Source: Pseudomonadota bacterium (GTDB lineage Bacteria > Pseudomonadota > Gammaproteobacteria > Xanthomonadales > Xanthomonadaceae). From it: a stretch of DNA of 44,888 nt. Within the stretch, counting starts at the first letter, position 1. Each line of letters starts with the position of its first letter. The notes beneath the pieces were generated by a model that was not told where the DNA came from, made no database searches, and saw only the letters and a list, made by a program, of their open reading frames with translations. The stretch covers positions 1 through 44,888 of the forward strand of contig JAEWBY010000062.1 in NCBI GenBank assembly GCA_023390905.1, written 5' to 3'. The translations under genes and the position numbers were made by a program. This document shows positions 8,044 through 16,011 of the stretch, one piece after another.

Positions 8044-8592
8044 ATGGACATCGGTGCGCGCCTGCAACTGGTCCGCAAATCCAAGCACCTGAGCCAGCGC
8101 GAGCTGGCCAAGCGCGTGGGCGTCACCAACAGCACGATCTCGCTGATCGAGCAGAACAAGGTCAGTCCCTCGGTCAGTTCGCTGAAGAAGGTGCTGGACG
8201 GCATTCCGATTTCGCTGGCGGATTTCTTCACCCTGGATCTGGATGCCGGGCTGCCCGATGCGCCGTTCTATTCGCGCGATGAGTTGCCCGATGTGGGCAG
8301 CAATGGCGTGCATTATTTCCTGGTGGGGCAGCATCGGCCGCAGCGGCAGATGTGCATCCTGCGCGAGGTAATGCCGCCGGGCACCGACACCGGCGAAACG
8401 ATGCTGCGCCATGATGGCGAAGAGGGTGGCGTGATCATCGCCGGCCGCGTCGAAGTGACCGTGGGCGATCAGGTGCGCGTGCTCGGTGCGGGCGAAGCGT
8501 ATTACTTCGAAAGCCGCGTGCCGCACCGCTTCCGCAATGTCGGCGACGAGGATGCGGTGATCGTCAGCGCCAACACGCCGGCGACGTTCTGA
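8044..8592 (+). CDS. puuR: PuuR/PauR-type XRE-cupin transcriptional regulator
   Basis: 182-residue repressor-type protein, close to the 185 residues of E. coli PuuR. Residues 1-60 are an XRE helix-turn-helix (LSQRELAKRVGVTNSTISLIEQ). Residues about 105-180 are a cupin_2 sensing domain (PPGTDTGETMLRHDGEEGGVIIAGRVEVTVG ... PHRFRN, shown here only as landmarks). PuuR/PauR proteins repress putrescine-catabolism genes and release DNA when polyamines or their products bind. ATG at 8044 gives the family N-terminus MDIGARLQLVRKSK; the longer ORF upstream runs through repeat DNA and is rejected. It lies between the bauA operon and puuC, the right place for a local regulator. Confidence 0.92.
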   Translation: MDIGARLQLVRKSKHLSQRELAKRVGVTNSTISLIEQNKVSPSVSSLKKVLDGIPISLADFFTLDLDAGLPDAPFYSRDELPDVGSNGVHYFLVGQHRPQRQMCILREVMPPGTDTGETMLRHDGEEGGVIIAGRVEVTVGDQVRVLGAGEAYYFESRVPHRFRNVGDEDAVIVSANTPATF

Positions 8593-8769
8593 TGGGACCA
8601 CGGTCGCACGGCTTTGACGGGCTGGGCGGCCTGCCTGTGTCGAAGGCCGGCGCCGACGGTTTTTGTTCCAGACACTGTTGCAGCGCGATCACCGCTGGCT
8701 TTCGACGGACAGAGCTGATCGCATGAGCCTGCATCGCCCCGAATGTTCCTGTTCCCCCGAGAGGTTCCA

Positions 8770-10269
8770 ATGAACGCACCGCGCACGCATGACGACTGGC
8801 AAGCCATGGCCGATGCCCTGCAGATCCGTCATCAGGCCTTCATCGATGGCCGCTACGTGAATGCGGCCAGCGGCAAGCGCTTCGACTGCATCAGCCCGAT
8901 CGACGGCCGCGTGCTGGCGCAGGTGGCCGAAGGCGGTGCCGAGGACATCGATCGCGCGGTGGCGGCGGCGCGGCGCAGTTTCGAGGCCGGCCACTGGGCC
9001 AACGCCAAGCCGGTGCACCGCAAGAAGACGCTGCTGAAGTTCGCCGCATTGATCGACCGGCACGCCGATGAACTGGCGCTGCTGGAATCGCTCGACATGG
9101 GCAAGCCCGTCACTGACGCCCGCAACGTCGATGTGGCCGCGACGATCCGCTGCGTGTCCTGGACCGGCGAAGCGCTGGACAAGGTGTACGGCGAAGTCGC
9201 GGCGACCGGGCAGGACGAACTGGGCCTGATCACGCGCGAGCCGCTGGGCGTGGTCGGCGCGATCGTGCCGTGGAATTTCCCGATGCTGATGGCGGCGTGG
9301 AAATTCGCGCCGGCGCTGGCGACCGGCAACTCCATCGTGCTCAAGCCTTCGGAGAAATCGCCGCTGAGCGCGCTGCGGCTGGCCGAACTGGCGATGGAAG
9401 CGGGCATTCCCGCTGGCGTGTTCAATGTCGTGCCCGGCTTCGGCAAGGAAGCGGGCGAACCGCTGGCCCTGCACATGGACGTGGACGGGCTGGTGTTCAC
9501 CGGTTCCACCGCGGTCGGCAAGCGCCTGCTGCAATGCGCGGGCCTGTCGAACATGAAGCGCGCCTACATGGAATGCGGCGGCAAGAGCCCGAACATCGTG
9601 TTCGCCGATGCGCCGGATCTGGCGCGCGCGGCCGAGGCCGCCGCCAGCGGCATCTTCTACAACCAGGGCGAAGTCTGCACCGCCGCATCGCGCCTGCTGG
9701 TGGAGCGATCGATCCGCGATGAATTCGTCGCGCGCGTGGTCGAGGCCGGCCGCGCGATGCAGCCGCGCCATCCGCTGGATCCGGGCGCACCGATGGGTGC
9801 GATGGTCGATGAAACGCAGACGGCCCGGGTGCTGTCCTACATCGAGAAAGGGCAGGCCGAAGGCGCGCGCCTGGTGCTTGGCGGCAAGCGCGCCGAAGTG
9901 GTGCAGGGCGGCTGCTACATCGAGCCGACGATCTTCGATGAGGTCGCGCACGAGCACACGATCTCGCGCGAGGAGATCTTCGGGCCGGTGCTGTCGGTGA
10001 TCGCCTTCGACGATGAAGCGCAGGCCCTGCGCATGGCCAACGATACCGAATACGGTCTGGCGGCCGGCGTGTGGACGCGCGATGTCGGCAGGGCGCATCG
10101 CGTGGCGCGGAAGCTGCGCGCAGGCAGCGTGTGGGTCAACTACTGGGACGGCGGCGACATGACCGCGCCGTTCGGCGGTTACAAGCAATCCGGCAATGGC
10201 CGCGACAAATCGCTGCATGCCTTCGACAAGTACACGGAGATGAAGGCGACGTGGATCAACCTGGGGTGA
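8770..10269 (+). CDS. puuC: Gamma-glutamyl-gamma-aminobutyraldehyde dehydrogenase-type aldehyde dehydrogenase
   Basis: 499-residue NAD(P)-dependent aldehyde dehydrogenase resembling PuuC/KauB (E. coli PuuC is 495 residues). Catalytic Cys303 is in NQGEVCTAAS and the general base Glu268 in MECGGKSPN. The cofactor loop is PWNFPMLMAAWKFAPALATG. The C-terminus KYTEMKATWINL is PuuC-like. In this region it would oxidise gamma-glutamyl-aminobutyraldehyde, and probably 4-aminobutyraldehyde and 3-aminopropanal formed by the aminotransferase route. ATG at 8770 follows the purine-rich sequence gagagg; an in-frame ATG nine codons earlier lacks family similarity. It lies 177 bases after puuR on the same strand. 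Confidence 0.9.
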   Translation: MNAPRTHDDWQAMADALQIRHQAFIDGRYVNAASGKRFDCISPIDGRVLAQVAEGGAEDIDRAVAAARRSFEAGHWANAKPVHRKKTLLKFAALIDRHADELALLESLDMGKPVTDARNVDVAATIRCVSWTGEALDKVYGEVAATGQDELGLITREPLGVVGAIVPWNFPMLMAAWKFAPALATGNSIVLKPSEKSPLSALRLAELAMEAGIPAGVFNVVPGFGKEAGEPLALHMDVDGLVFTGSTAVGKRLLQCAGLSNMKRAYMECGGKSPNIVFADAPDLARAAEAAASGIFYNQGEVCTAASRLLVERSIRDEFVARVVEAGRAMQPRHPLDPGAPMGAMVDETQTARVLSYIEKGQAEGARLVLGGKRAEVVQGGCYIEPTIFDEVAHEHTISREEIFGPVLSVIAFDDEAQALRMANDTEYGLAAGVWTRDVGRAHRVARKLRAGSVWVNYWDGGDMTAPFGGYKQSGNGRDKSLHAFDKYTEMKATWINLG

Positions 10270-10405
10270 GGCGGTGGTGATCGCGTGAGCCGATGCCGCT
10301 GCCGTCTGTCGTTGGTCGTGTGCGCAGGCGGGCGCGCGATGACGATGTGGAAGCGGACCGCACGCGAGCGCGCGCAGCCATGCATGCCCGGAACCCGCGC
10401 CGCGA

Positions 10406-10681
10406 TCAGTCCGGTGCGCCGAATTCCTTCGCGATGCGCGGTGCGTCAGGCAATTGCTCGTCCAGCGATTGGCGATAGCGGATGCAGCCGCGCAGGAACT
10501 GCGGCCAGTCCGGCACCTGCGGACGCGGATCGGTCTTCTCCGGCAGCAACGCCCACATCGCCGGATGATGCCAGCACAGATCATGGCCGCTGCTGTCGCG
10601 GTGCTCGCGGATCGCGTGGCGCAGCCTGCGGACTTCTTCGATCAACTGCTCGCGCGACATGGCATCGAGATCGTGGTCCAT
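10406..10681 (-). CDS. Small conserved hypothetical protein, 91 residues
   Basis: Begins MDHDLDAMSREQLIEEVRRLR, a charged amphipathic helix. It continues into HDLCWHHPAMWALLPEKTDP and a basic helix around RGCIRYRQSLDEQLPD. The HDLCWHHP segment with clustered His and Cys could bind a metal, but no known motif is complete. I recall similar short proteins annotated as hypothetical in pseudomonads and xanthomonads, but cannot confirm this. ATG at 10681 is chosen because the ORF upstream is arginine-rich and unlike a protein. No function is assigned. It is convergent with puuC and divergent from the transporter at 10915. Confidence 0.72.
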   Translation of the reverse strand: MDHDLDAMSREQLIEEVRRLRHAIREHRDSSGHDLCWHHPAMWALLPEKTDPRPQVPDWPQFLRGCIRYRQSLDEQLPDAPRIAKEFGAPD

Positions 10682-10837
10682 GGACGGCCTCCGAGTGGAT
10701 CGGGATGCGGCCATCGTAACCCGTGGGGCACGCTGTCCCGGGCGTCCACGAGTCCGAAGGCGTGAAGCAGGTGACGGCGCGCGGTGGTGGCGCCGGCAGG
10801 ATCGGCGTGCTCGCCGGCTACGGACTGCTGCGGAGCA

Positions 10838-10875
10838 CCCGGCCACCCGCCCCCGTCTCCCGCCATCCGGCTCCC
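10838..10875. repeat. Weak heptanucleotide repeat upstream of MFS gene
   Basis: Units such as cccggcc, acccgcc, cccgtct, cccgcca, tccggct, ccc in the 233-base gap before the transporter. Less regular than the other arrays; assigned by style. Confidence 0.4.
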
Positions 10876-10914
10876 TCTGCCAGAATCGGCTCGTCCCGTT
10901 GCCCGCGAGCCTCC

Positions 10915-12204
10915 ATGTCCGTGACCGATGTCGCCGTGCCCCGCAATTCACCCGGCCGGGTGCTGTTCGCCAGCCTGATCGGGACCACCATCGAGTTCTT
11001 CGATTTCTACATCTACGCCACGGCGGCGGTGCTGGTGTTTCCCACGCTGTTCTTTCCCAAGGGCGATGCGGGGGCGGCGACGCTGCAATCACTGGCGACC
11101 TTCGCGCTGGCGTTCTTCGCGCGGCCGGTGGGTTCGGCCCTGTTCGGCCACTACGGCGATCGCATCGGCCGCAAGGCCACGCTGGTGGCCGCCTTGCTGA
11201 CGATGGGGCTGTCCACCGTCGCCATCGGCCTGTTGCCCACCTACGCGAGCATCGGCATCGCCGCGCCGCTGCTGCTGGCGTTGTGCCGGTTCGGACAGGG
11301 CCTGGGGTTGGGCGGGGAATGGGGCGGGGCGGTGCTGCTGGCCACGGAAAACGCGCCGCCCGGCAAGCGCGCGTGGTACGGGATGTTCCCGCAACTGGGC
11401 GCGCCGATCGGCTATCTGTGCGCGAGCGGCATCTTCCTGCTGCTGGCCGAATTGCTCAGCGATGCGCAGTTCCTCGCGTGGGGTTGGCGGGTGCCTTTCA
11501 TCGCCAGCGCGGCGCTGGTGATCGTGGGCCTGTGGGTGCGGTTGAACATCAGCGAGACGCCTGCCTTCCGGAAGACACTGGAGCGCCAGGAACGCGTGCG
11601 CGTGCCGATGTTCAATGTCATCCGCGAGCATCCGCGTGCGCTGCTGGCCGGCACGTTCTCGGCGATGGCGACGTTCGTCCTGTTCTATCTGATGACGGTG
11701 TTCGCGCTGAGCTGGGGCACCGCGCAACTGGGCTACACGCGCGAGCAGTTCCTGCTGATGCAGATGATCGGCGTGCTGTTCTTCGCGGCGGGAATTCCGT
11801 TGTCGGCGCTGTACGCCGATCGCGCCGGTCGCCGCCGCGCGATGATGGTGGCGAGCCTGGCGATCGTGGCGTTCGGCCTGATGTTCGCACCGTTGTTCGC
11901 CTCGGGCAGCACCGGCGGCGTGATCCTGTTCCTCGCGCTGGGCCTGGGCATCATGGGCCTGACCTACGGCCCCTGCGGCACGATTCTTTCGGAGATGTTC
12001 CCGACCGAAGTGCGCTACACCGGCGCGTCGCTGGCCTTCAATCTGGCCGGCATCCTGGGCGCGTCGCTGGCGCCGTTGATCGCCACGCGACTGGCGACCG
12101 ATCACGGATTGGCCTGGGTCGGGTATTACCTGTGCGCGGCCGCCGTGCTGACCCTGGCGGCGTTGTGGCTGGTGCCGCGCCGGGATTCAGCGCATTCCCC
12201 ATAG
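10915..12204 (+). CDS. MFS transporter, metabolite:H+ symporter (MHS) type
   Basis: 429-residue, 12-helix major facilitator. The opening helix GTTIEFFDFYIYATAA is the hallmark of the MHS family (relatives: ProP, ShiA, KgtP, citrate and benzoate permeases). The loop 2-3 motif is GHYGDRIGRKA, followed by the RFGQGLGLGGEWGGAVLLA helix. A second GRRRAMM motif marks loop 8-9. It imports an organic acid, osmolyte or amino acid with protons; the substrate is not readable. Placed between puuC and the puuB cluster, it may carry a related carbon or nitrogen compound, but nothing proves a link. ATG at 10915 is the first codon giving a normal N-terminus; the upstream extension is repeat-containing. Confidence 0.9.
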   Translation: MSVTDVAVPRNSPGRVLFASLIGTTIEFFDFYIYATAAVLVFPTLFFPKGDAGAATLQSLATFALAFFARPVGSALFGHYGDRIGRKATLVAALLTMGLSTVAIGLLPTYASIGIAAPLLLALCRFGQGLGLGGEWGGAVLLATENAPPGKRAWYGMFPQLGAPIGYLCASGIFLLLAELLSDAQFLAWGWRVPFIASAALVIVGLWVRLNISETPAFRKTLERQERVRVPMFNVIREHPRALLAGTFSAMATFVLFYLMTVFALSWGTAQLGYTREQFLLMQMIGVLFFAAGIPLSALYADRAGRRRAMMVASLAIVAFGLMFAPLFASGSTGGVILFLALGLGIMGLTYGPCGTILSEMFPTEVRYTGASLAFNLAGILGASLAPLIATRLATDHGLAWVGYYLCAAAVLTLAALWLVPRRDSAHSP

Positions 12205-12398
12205 CGCGCGGCCAGACCATGCAGGCAAGGCTGGTCCTGCCCGGCAACAGAGCGTGATTGGCTGCTGGGCAGACCGGACTGCCGCGTGTTCTTCGTGCGT
12301 CTGCGCCAGGTGAGCGGCGATTGTCACCGCGTGTGAGAAACGGCCAGCGCACTCATGCAGCGTCGCGCGCAGCGATTCGCGGCGCAAGCAGGAAATTC

Positions 12399-12860
12399 TC
12401 AGCCGAACAAGCGCGTGATCGTGCGCTTGAGCCAGTTGCCGCCCTGGTGCTCGCGCGCGAACACATTGAGATGGCGGCGCACCGATTCGGCATAGGCCTT
12501 GTCGTCGCTGCGGATGTGGTTGAACAGCCAGCGCGAGAGCAGGCTGCGCAGTTCATCGACGATGTCCTCGCCGGCCTGGAAGCGCATGCGATACTCGGCC
12601 ACGCGCTTGGTGAACACTTCGTGCACCCGCTTGTGCGCGGCGCAGAACGGATAGCCGGCTTCTTCCATCAGCTCTTCCTCGAAGGCGAAATGGGAGAGCG
12701 TGTAATCGACGAGTTCGTCGATGACCTCGGCCACCGCGATGCGTTCCATCGTGCGATTGGTGACGTGCAGGCGATTGATCATCTCGACGATGCGCTGGTG
12801 CTGCGCGTCGATGATGTCGATGCCGGTGTTGAGATCGTCCTGCCAGATCAGCAGTGCCAT
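12399..12860 (-). CDS. Bacteriohemerythrin
   Basis: 153-residue single-domain hemerythrin, a non-heme diiron oxygen-binding protein of the cytoplasm. All seven iron ligands are in place: His21 (DAQHQ), His57 and Glu61 (HFAFEEE), His76 and His80 (HKRVH), His115 and Asp120 (HIRSDD). The first iron-binding helix is preceded by the typical LIWQDDLNTGIDIIDAQH start. A basic C-terminus (NWLKRTITRLFG) extends slightly past the four-helix bundle. Likely roles are oxygen storage or delivery to oxygen-requiring enzymes or an oxidase, or oxygen sensing. Its promoter carries a perfect FNR/ANR box, consistent with induction at low oxygen. Start at 12860 follows AGGGGAA. Confidence 0.95.
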   Translation of the reverse strand: MALLIWQDDLNTGIDIIDAQHQRIVEMINRLHVTNRTMERIAVAEVIDELVDYTLSHFAFEEELMEEAGYPFCAAHKRVHEVFTKRVAEYRMRFQAGEDIVDELRSLLSRWLFNHIRSDDKAYAESVRRHLNVFAREHQGGNWLKRTITRLFG

Positions 12861-12897
12861 GAGGATTCCCCTGCGTCCGGGAGTGGCGCACGACAGG

Positions 12898-12903
12898 AAT
12901 CTA
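12898..12903 (-). promoter_or_regulatory. Predicted -10 element of bacteriohemerythrin promoter
   Basis: TAGATT on the minus strand (4 of 6 to TATAAT). Its centre is 32 bases from the centre of the FNR/ANR box, exactly the class II geometry (-41.5 versus -9.5). The predicted start is near 12891, giving a leader of about 30 bases. Confidence 0.5.
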
Positions 12904-12925
12904 GGCAAAGGCGGTCAAGTGGACA

Positions 12926-12939
12926 TTGATCGGGATCAA
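12926..12939. promoter_or_regulatory. FNR/ANR box (TTGAT-N4-ATCAA)
   Basis: TTGATCGGGATCAA, a perfect match to the FNR/ANR consensus, extended to a 16-base inverted repeat (12925-12940). It lies in the puuB-hemerythrin gap, 65 bases before the hemerythrin start and after the puuB stop, so it should serve hemerythrin only. Confidence 0.75.
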
Positions 12940-12982
12940 TCCCGGCGTCCGATCGCGCCGGCTGCGACATTCGGTCGCGGCA

Positions 12983-14266
12983 TCACCACAGTGCGTCGCG
13001 CAGCTTGTACCAGGCCATCGCCGCGACCAGCATCGGGGTGCGCAGCGTGCGGCCGCCGGGAAAAGGCCGGTGCGGAATGCGCGCGAATGCATCCAGGCGT
13101 TCGGATTGCCCGCGGATGGCCTCGGCGATCACGCGGCCGGCCAGCCCGGTGGCCGCCACGCCGTGGCCGCTGAAGCCCTGCGCGAAATAGACGTTGGAGC
13201 CCAGCCGTCCCCAGTGCGGCGCGCGATTGAGCGAGATGTCCACGTAACCGCCCCACACGTATTCGATCTCGACGTCGCGCAACTGCGGGAACACGCGCCG
13301 CATGCGCCGCGTCATCGTGCCGCGCAGGTGCGGCGGCGGCAGCGTGGAATAGCTCGCGCGTCCGCCGAACAGCAGACGGTGATCCTGGCTGAGGCGGAAG
13401 TAATCCAGCGCCCAGTTCACGTCGGCGACCGCCATGTCGTTGCCGATCAGTGCGCGCGCGCGTGCCTGATCCAGCGGGGTGGTCGCACCGATGTAGGTGC
13501 CGACCGGCATGACGCGCGATTCCAGTTCCGGCGCCACGCCGCGCAGCCAGGCATTGCCGGCCAGCACGGCGAAGCTGCACTGCACGTCGGCCTGATCGGT
13601 GTGCAGCACGGGCCGTGCGCCGCGCTCCAGCTTCAGCACGCGCGAGTGTTCGTGTATGACGACGCCGGCGTCCATCGCCGCGCGTGCCAGGCCCAACGCA
13701 TAGCGCAACGGGTGCAGGTGACCGCTGCGGGCGTCGTAGATGGCGCCGAGGTAGCGATCGCTGGCGAGCGTCGCGCGCAGTCGATCACGACCCCACCATT
13801 GCATCGGATAGTCATAGCGCTCGGCCATGTGCGCCTGCCAGTGGCGCAGTTGCCGCTCCTGGCGCGGCTTGATCGGCACGCTGGCATGGCCGTCGCGCCA
13901 GTGGCAGTCGATGCCATGGCGCGCGATGCGCGCGTGCAGCAGCGCCATGCCTTCGCGCGAAAGATCGAACAACCTGCGCGCATCCTCGAAACCGACTTCG
14001 CGTTCCAGCACGTCCTGTTCGCAGCCGAAACCGACGATCGCCTGGCCGCCATTGCGCCCGGACGCGCCCCAGCCGATGCGCTCGGCCTCCAGCACGACGA
14101 CGCGGTATCCCGCTTCGGCCAGATCGAGCGCCGCCGAGAGTCCCGTATAGCCCGCGCCCAGCACGCACACGTCCGCCTCGATGCGACCCCGCGCCGCCGG
14201 CTGCTCCGGCAGTGGATCGACGCTCGCGGCGTACCAGCTCGGTGGATAGGGGGCGGGGGACTTCAA
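12983..14266 (-). CDS. puuB: Gamma-glutamylputrescine oxidoreductase (FAD-dependent)
   Basis: 427-residue FAD-dependent DAO-fold oxidase, matching the 426 residues of E. coli PuuB. It oxidises gamma-glutamylputrescine to gamma-glutamyl-aminobutyraldehyde with release of ammonia and H2O2. FAD-binding elements: VCVLGAGYTGLSAALDLAEAG (landmark, about residues 33-53) and GWGASGRNGGQ. PuuB-like segments include HLHPLRYALGLA, PVGTYIGATTPL, NWALDYFRLS and QGFSGHGVAATGLAGR. The start is most likely TTG at 14266, preceded by agagag at 9-base spacing. An ORF runs on to a GTG at 14368, but that stretch is intergenic heptamer repeat DNA. It is downstream of the spuI-like synthetase, whose product is its substrate. 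Confidence 0.92.
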   Translation of the reverse strand: MKSPAPYPPSWYAASVDPLPEQPAARGRIEADVCVLGAGYTGLSAALDLAEAGYRVVVLEAERIGWGASGRNGGQAIVGFGCEQDVLEREVGFEDARRLFDLSREGMALLHARIARHGIDCHWRDGHASVPIKPRQERQLRHWQAHMAERYDYPMQWWGRDRLRATLASDRYLGAIYDARSGHLHPLRYALGLARAAMDAGVVIHEHSRVLKLERGARPVLHTDQADVQCSFAVLAGNAWLRGVAPELESRVMPVGTYIGATTPLDQARARALIGNDMAVADVNWALDYFRLSQDHRLLFGGRASYSTLPPPHLRGTMTRRMRRVFPQLRDVEIEYVWGGYVDISLNRAPHWGRLGSNVYFAQGFSGHGVAATGLAGRVIAEAIRGQSERLDAFARIPHRPFPGGRTLRTPMLVAAMAWYKLRDALW

Positions 14267-14294
14267 GTGGACGATCTCTCTTTCTCGCGGATGA

Positions 14295-14330
14295 GGAACC
14301 GGAAACCGGTAGCCGGGAATGGGTAATCCG
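14295..14330. repeat. Degenerate heptanucleotide repeat
   Basis: Units ggaaacc, ggtagcc, gggaatg, ggtaatc between puuB and spuI. This supports treating the region as non-coding despite the open frame. Confidence 0.7.
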
Positions 14331-14367
14331 AACAGCGAATGTGGCGTCCAACGATCACAACAGCTCA

Positions 14368-14402
14368 CCCGGCTTCCGGCTCCCGGTTACCGTTCCCCAT
14401 CA
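14368..14402. repeat. Degenerate heptanucleotide repeat abutting spuI stop
   Basis: Units cggcttc, cggctcc, cggttac, cgttccc in opposite orientation to the array at 14295. It runs right up to the stop codon of the synthetase gene. Confidence 0.65.
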
Positions 14403-15791
14403 CACCGCCCGCAGATACCACTCGTATTCCAGGTCCGTCACCTGCGTATGGAAGCTGTGCATTTCCTTGAGCTTCTGCTGTCCATAGATGTGGCGGAAGC
14501 GTTCGCCGAACTGGTCGCGGATGAAATCGCTGGCCATGAAATCGGTGATGGCCTCGCGCCAGAACGGGGTGCGGTTCTCGGTCTGTTCGTAGGCGTTGCC
14601 GGTGACCGGGGGGCCGGGATCGCGCTGGTGTTCAATGCCATCGAGCATGCCGGCCAGCACCGCGGCGGTGACCAGGTAGACGTTGGCGTCGGCGCCGGCG
14701 ATGCGGTGTTCGATGCGCGTGTTGACTTCGCTGCCGTGCGGGATGCGCATGGCGACGGTACGGTTGTTGTAGCCCCAGCATTCGTTGAGCGGCACGAATG
14801 CATTGAGCACGAAACGCCGGTAGCTGTTGGCGTTCGGCGCGAACAGCAGCAGGCAGTCGGCCGCGCGCGCCTGCAACCCGCCAATCGCATGGCGCAGGGC
14901 ATCGGCGGGTTGGCCGATCGGCGAGGCGAACAGGTTGCGGCCATCGCGATCCAGCACGCTGACGTGGATGTGCATGCCGCTGCCGGCCTGATCGACCAGC
15001 GGCTTGGCCATGAAACTGGCCATCGTGCCCTGCTGCTGCGCGATCGCCTTGATGGCGCGCTTGAGATAGATCGCATCATCGCAGGCCAGCAGGGCGTCGG
15101 CGCGATGCTTGAGGTTGATCTCGAACTGTCCCGGCGCGTATTCGGCCACCGCGGTGTCGGCCGGAATGCGCTGCGCGCGGCACGCAGACGCCACCGCATC
15201 GGTGAAGCCGCGATAGTCGTTGAGGTCTTCCATGTAATAGACCTGCGTGCTGCGGTTGCGCGCGCCGGTCGCCGGATTCAGCGACGCCTGCGGACGGCCG
15301 TGCGCATCCGGGCGCTGATCGAACAGGTAGAACTCCAGTTCCACCGCGACCACCGGCGTCCACCCGCGCGCGGCATAGCGATCGAGCACGCGGCGCAGCA
15401 CCTCGCGCGGGTTGGCCTCGAAGGCGCCGCCGTCGCCGTCGTCCATCGCCAACAACAGTTGCGCCATCGGTCGCGGCGACCACGGCACCGCCCGCAGCGA
15501 TCCGGGAATCGGCCGGCAGATGCGGTCCTCATCGCCGATGTCGTACCCCAGGCCGGTTTCCTCGACCGTGTTGCCGGTGATGTCGGTGGCGATCAGCGAC
15601 ATCGGCAGGCACACACCGTCGCTGTACACCTTGTCCAGCGCATCGCGGGTGACCCGCTTGCCGCGCAGCAGGCCGTTCATGTCGGGCAGGATCAGATCGA
15701 TCAGTTCGCAGTCGGCAATCGAAGCCAGCGTTTGCGCATCGGCCGCGGACGGCTCGATCTCAACGCCATGCACGCTCGGGGCAGGGTTCAT
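14400..15791 (-). CDS. spuI: Glutamate-putrescine ligase (glutamine synthetase family), SpuI/PuuA-like
   Basis: 463-residue glutamylpolyamine synthetase of the glutamine synthetase superfamily. It joins glutamate to putrescine or another polyamine using ATP. Visible family motifs: DLILPDMNGLLRGKR (N-terminal beta-grasp), VVAVELEFYLFD (metal-binding Glu), GQFEINLKH, GSGMHIHVSV, FAPNANSYRR (ATP and glutamate contacts) and IEHRIAGADANVYL. Divergent from the puuD-led operon, exactly as spuI is in P. aeruginosa. ATG at 15791; the ORF extends upstream but MNPAPSVHG gives the normal length. A perfect 18-base inverted repeat stands 47 bases before the start. It differs clearly from the second synthetase at 16864, so the two probably handle different polyamines. 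Confidence 0.92.
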   Translation of the reverse strand: MNPAPSVHGVEIEPSAADAQTLASIADCELIDLILPDMNGLLRGKRVTRDALDKVYSDGVCLPMSLIATDITGNTVEETGLGYDIGDEDRICRPIPGSLRAVPWSPRPMAQLLLAMDDGDGGAFEANPREVLRRVLDRYAARGWTPVVAVELEFYLFDQRPDAHGRPQASLNPATGARNRSTQVYYMEDLNDYRGFTDAVASACRAQRIPADTAVAEYAPGQFEINLKHRADALLACDDAIYLKRAIKAIAQQQGTMASFMAKPLVDQAGSGMHIHVSVLDRDGRNLFASPIGQPADALRHAIGGLQARAADCLLLFAPNANSYRRFVLNAFVPLNECWGYNNRTVAMRIPHGSEVNTRIEHRIAGADANVYLVTAAVLAGMLDGIEHQRDPGPPVTGNAYEQTENRTPFWREAITDFMASDFIRDQFGERFRHIYGQQKLKEMHSFHTQVTDLEYEWYLRAV

Positions 15792-15838
15792 GGGCACCGT
15801 CCGGGAAGACTGCCGGCAGCTTATCAGAGCCCGGCAGT

Positions 15839-15856
15839 CGTCAAGAATACTTGACG
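15839..15856. promoter_or_regulatory. Perfect inverted repeat, candidate operator before spuI
   Basis: CGTCAAG-AATA-CTTGACG, 7-base arms around a 4-base spacer, in the spuI-puuD divergent promoter region. The minus-strand reading GTCAAGTATTCTTGAC aligns with the elements before bauA and puuR. It is the most symmetrical of the three. Confidence 0.55.
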
Positions 15857-16011
15857 GGGTGGCGCGGGGATGAAGGAGGCGGGAGACGGGATTCGTGCAG
15901 GCGCGAGCCAAAGCCTCGTGCGGATCGCCAATCCCCATCTCCAATCCCGGCCGTGTTGTAAAAATCGAACAGCCGGGGTAAGTTGCCCCGAAGCCCCCAA
16001 GAGCCGCCCGC

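Noticed and set aside
8640..8670. gccggcgccgacggttttt as a rho-independent terminator after puuR
   Set aside because: The T-run is present but no convincing stem precedes it; GGCGCC is only a short self-complementary word.
14267..14368. N-terminal extension of puuB to a GTG at 14368
   Set aside because: The stretch is heptamer repeat DNA, and the TTG at 14266 yields 427 residues, matching PuuB length.
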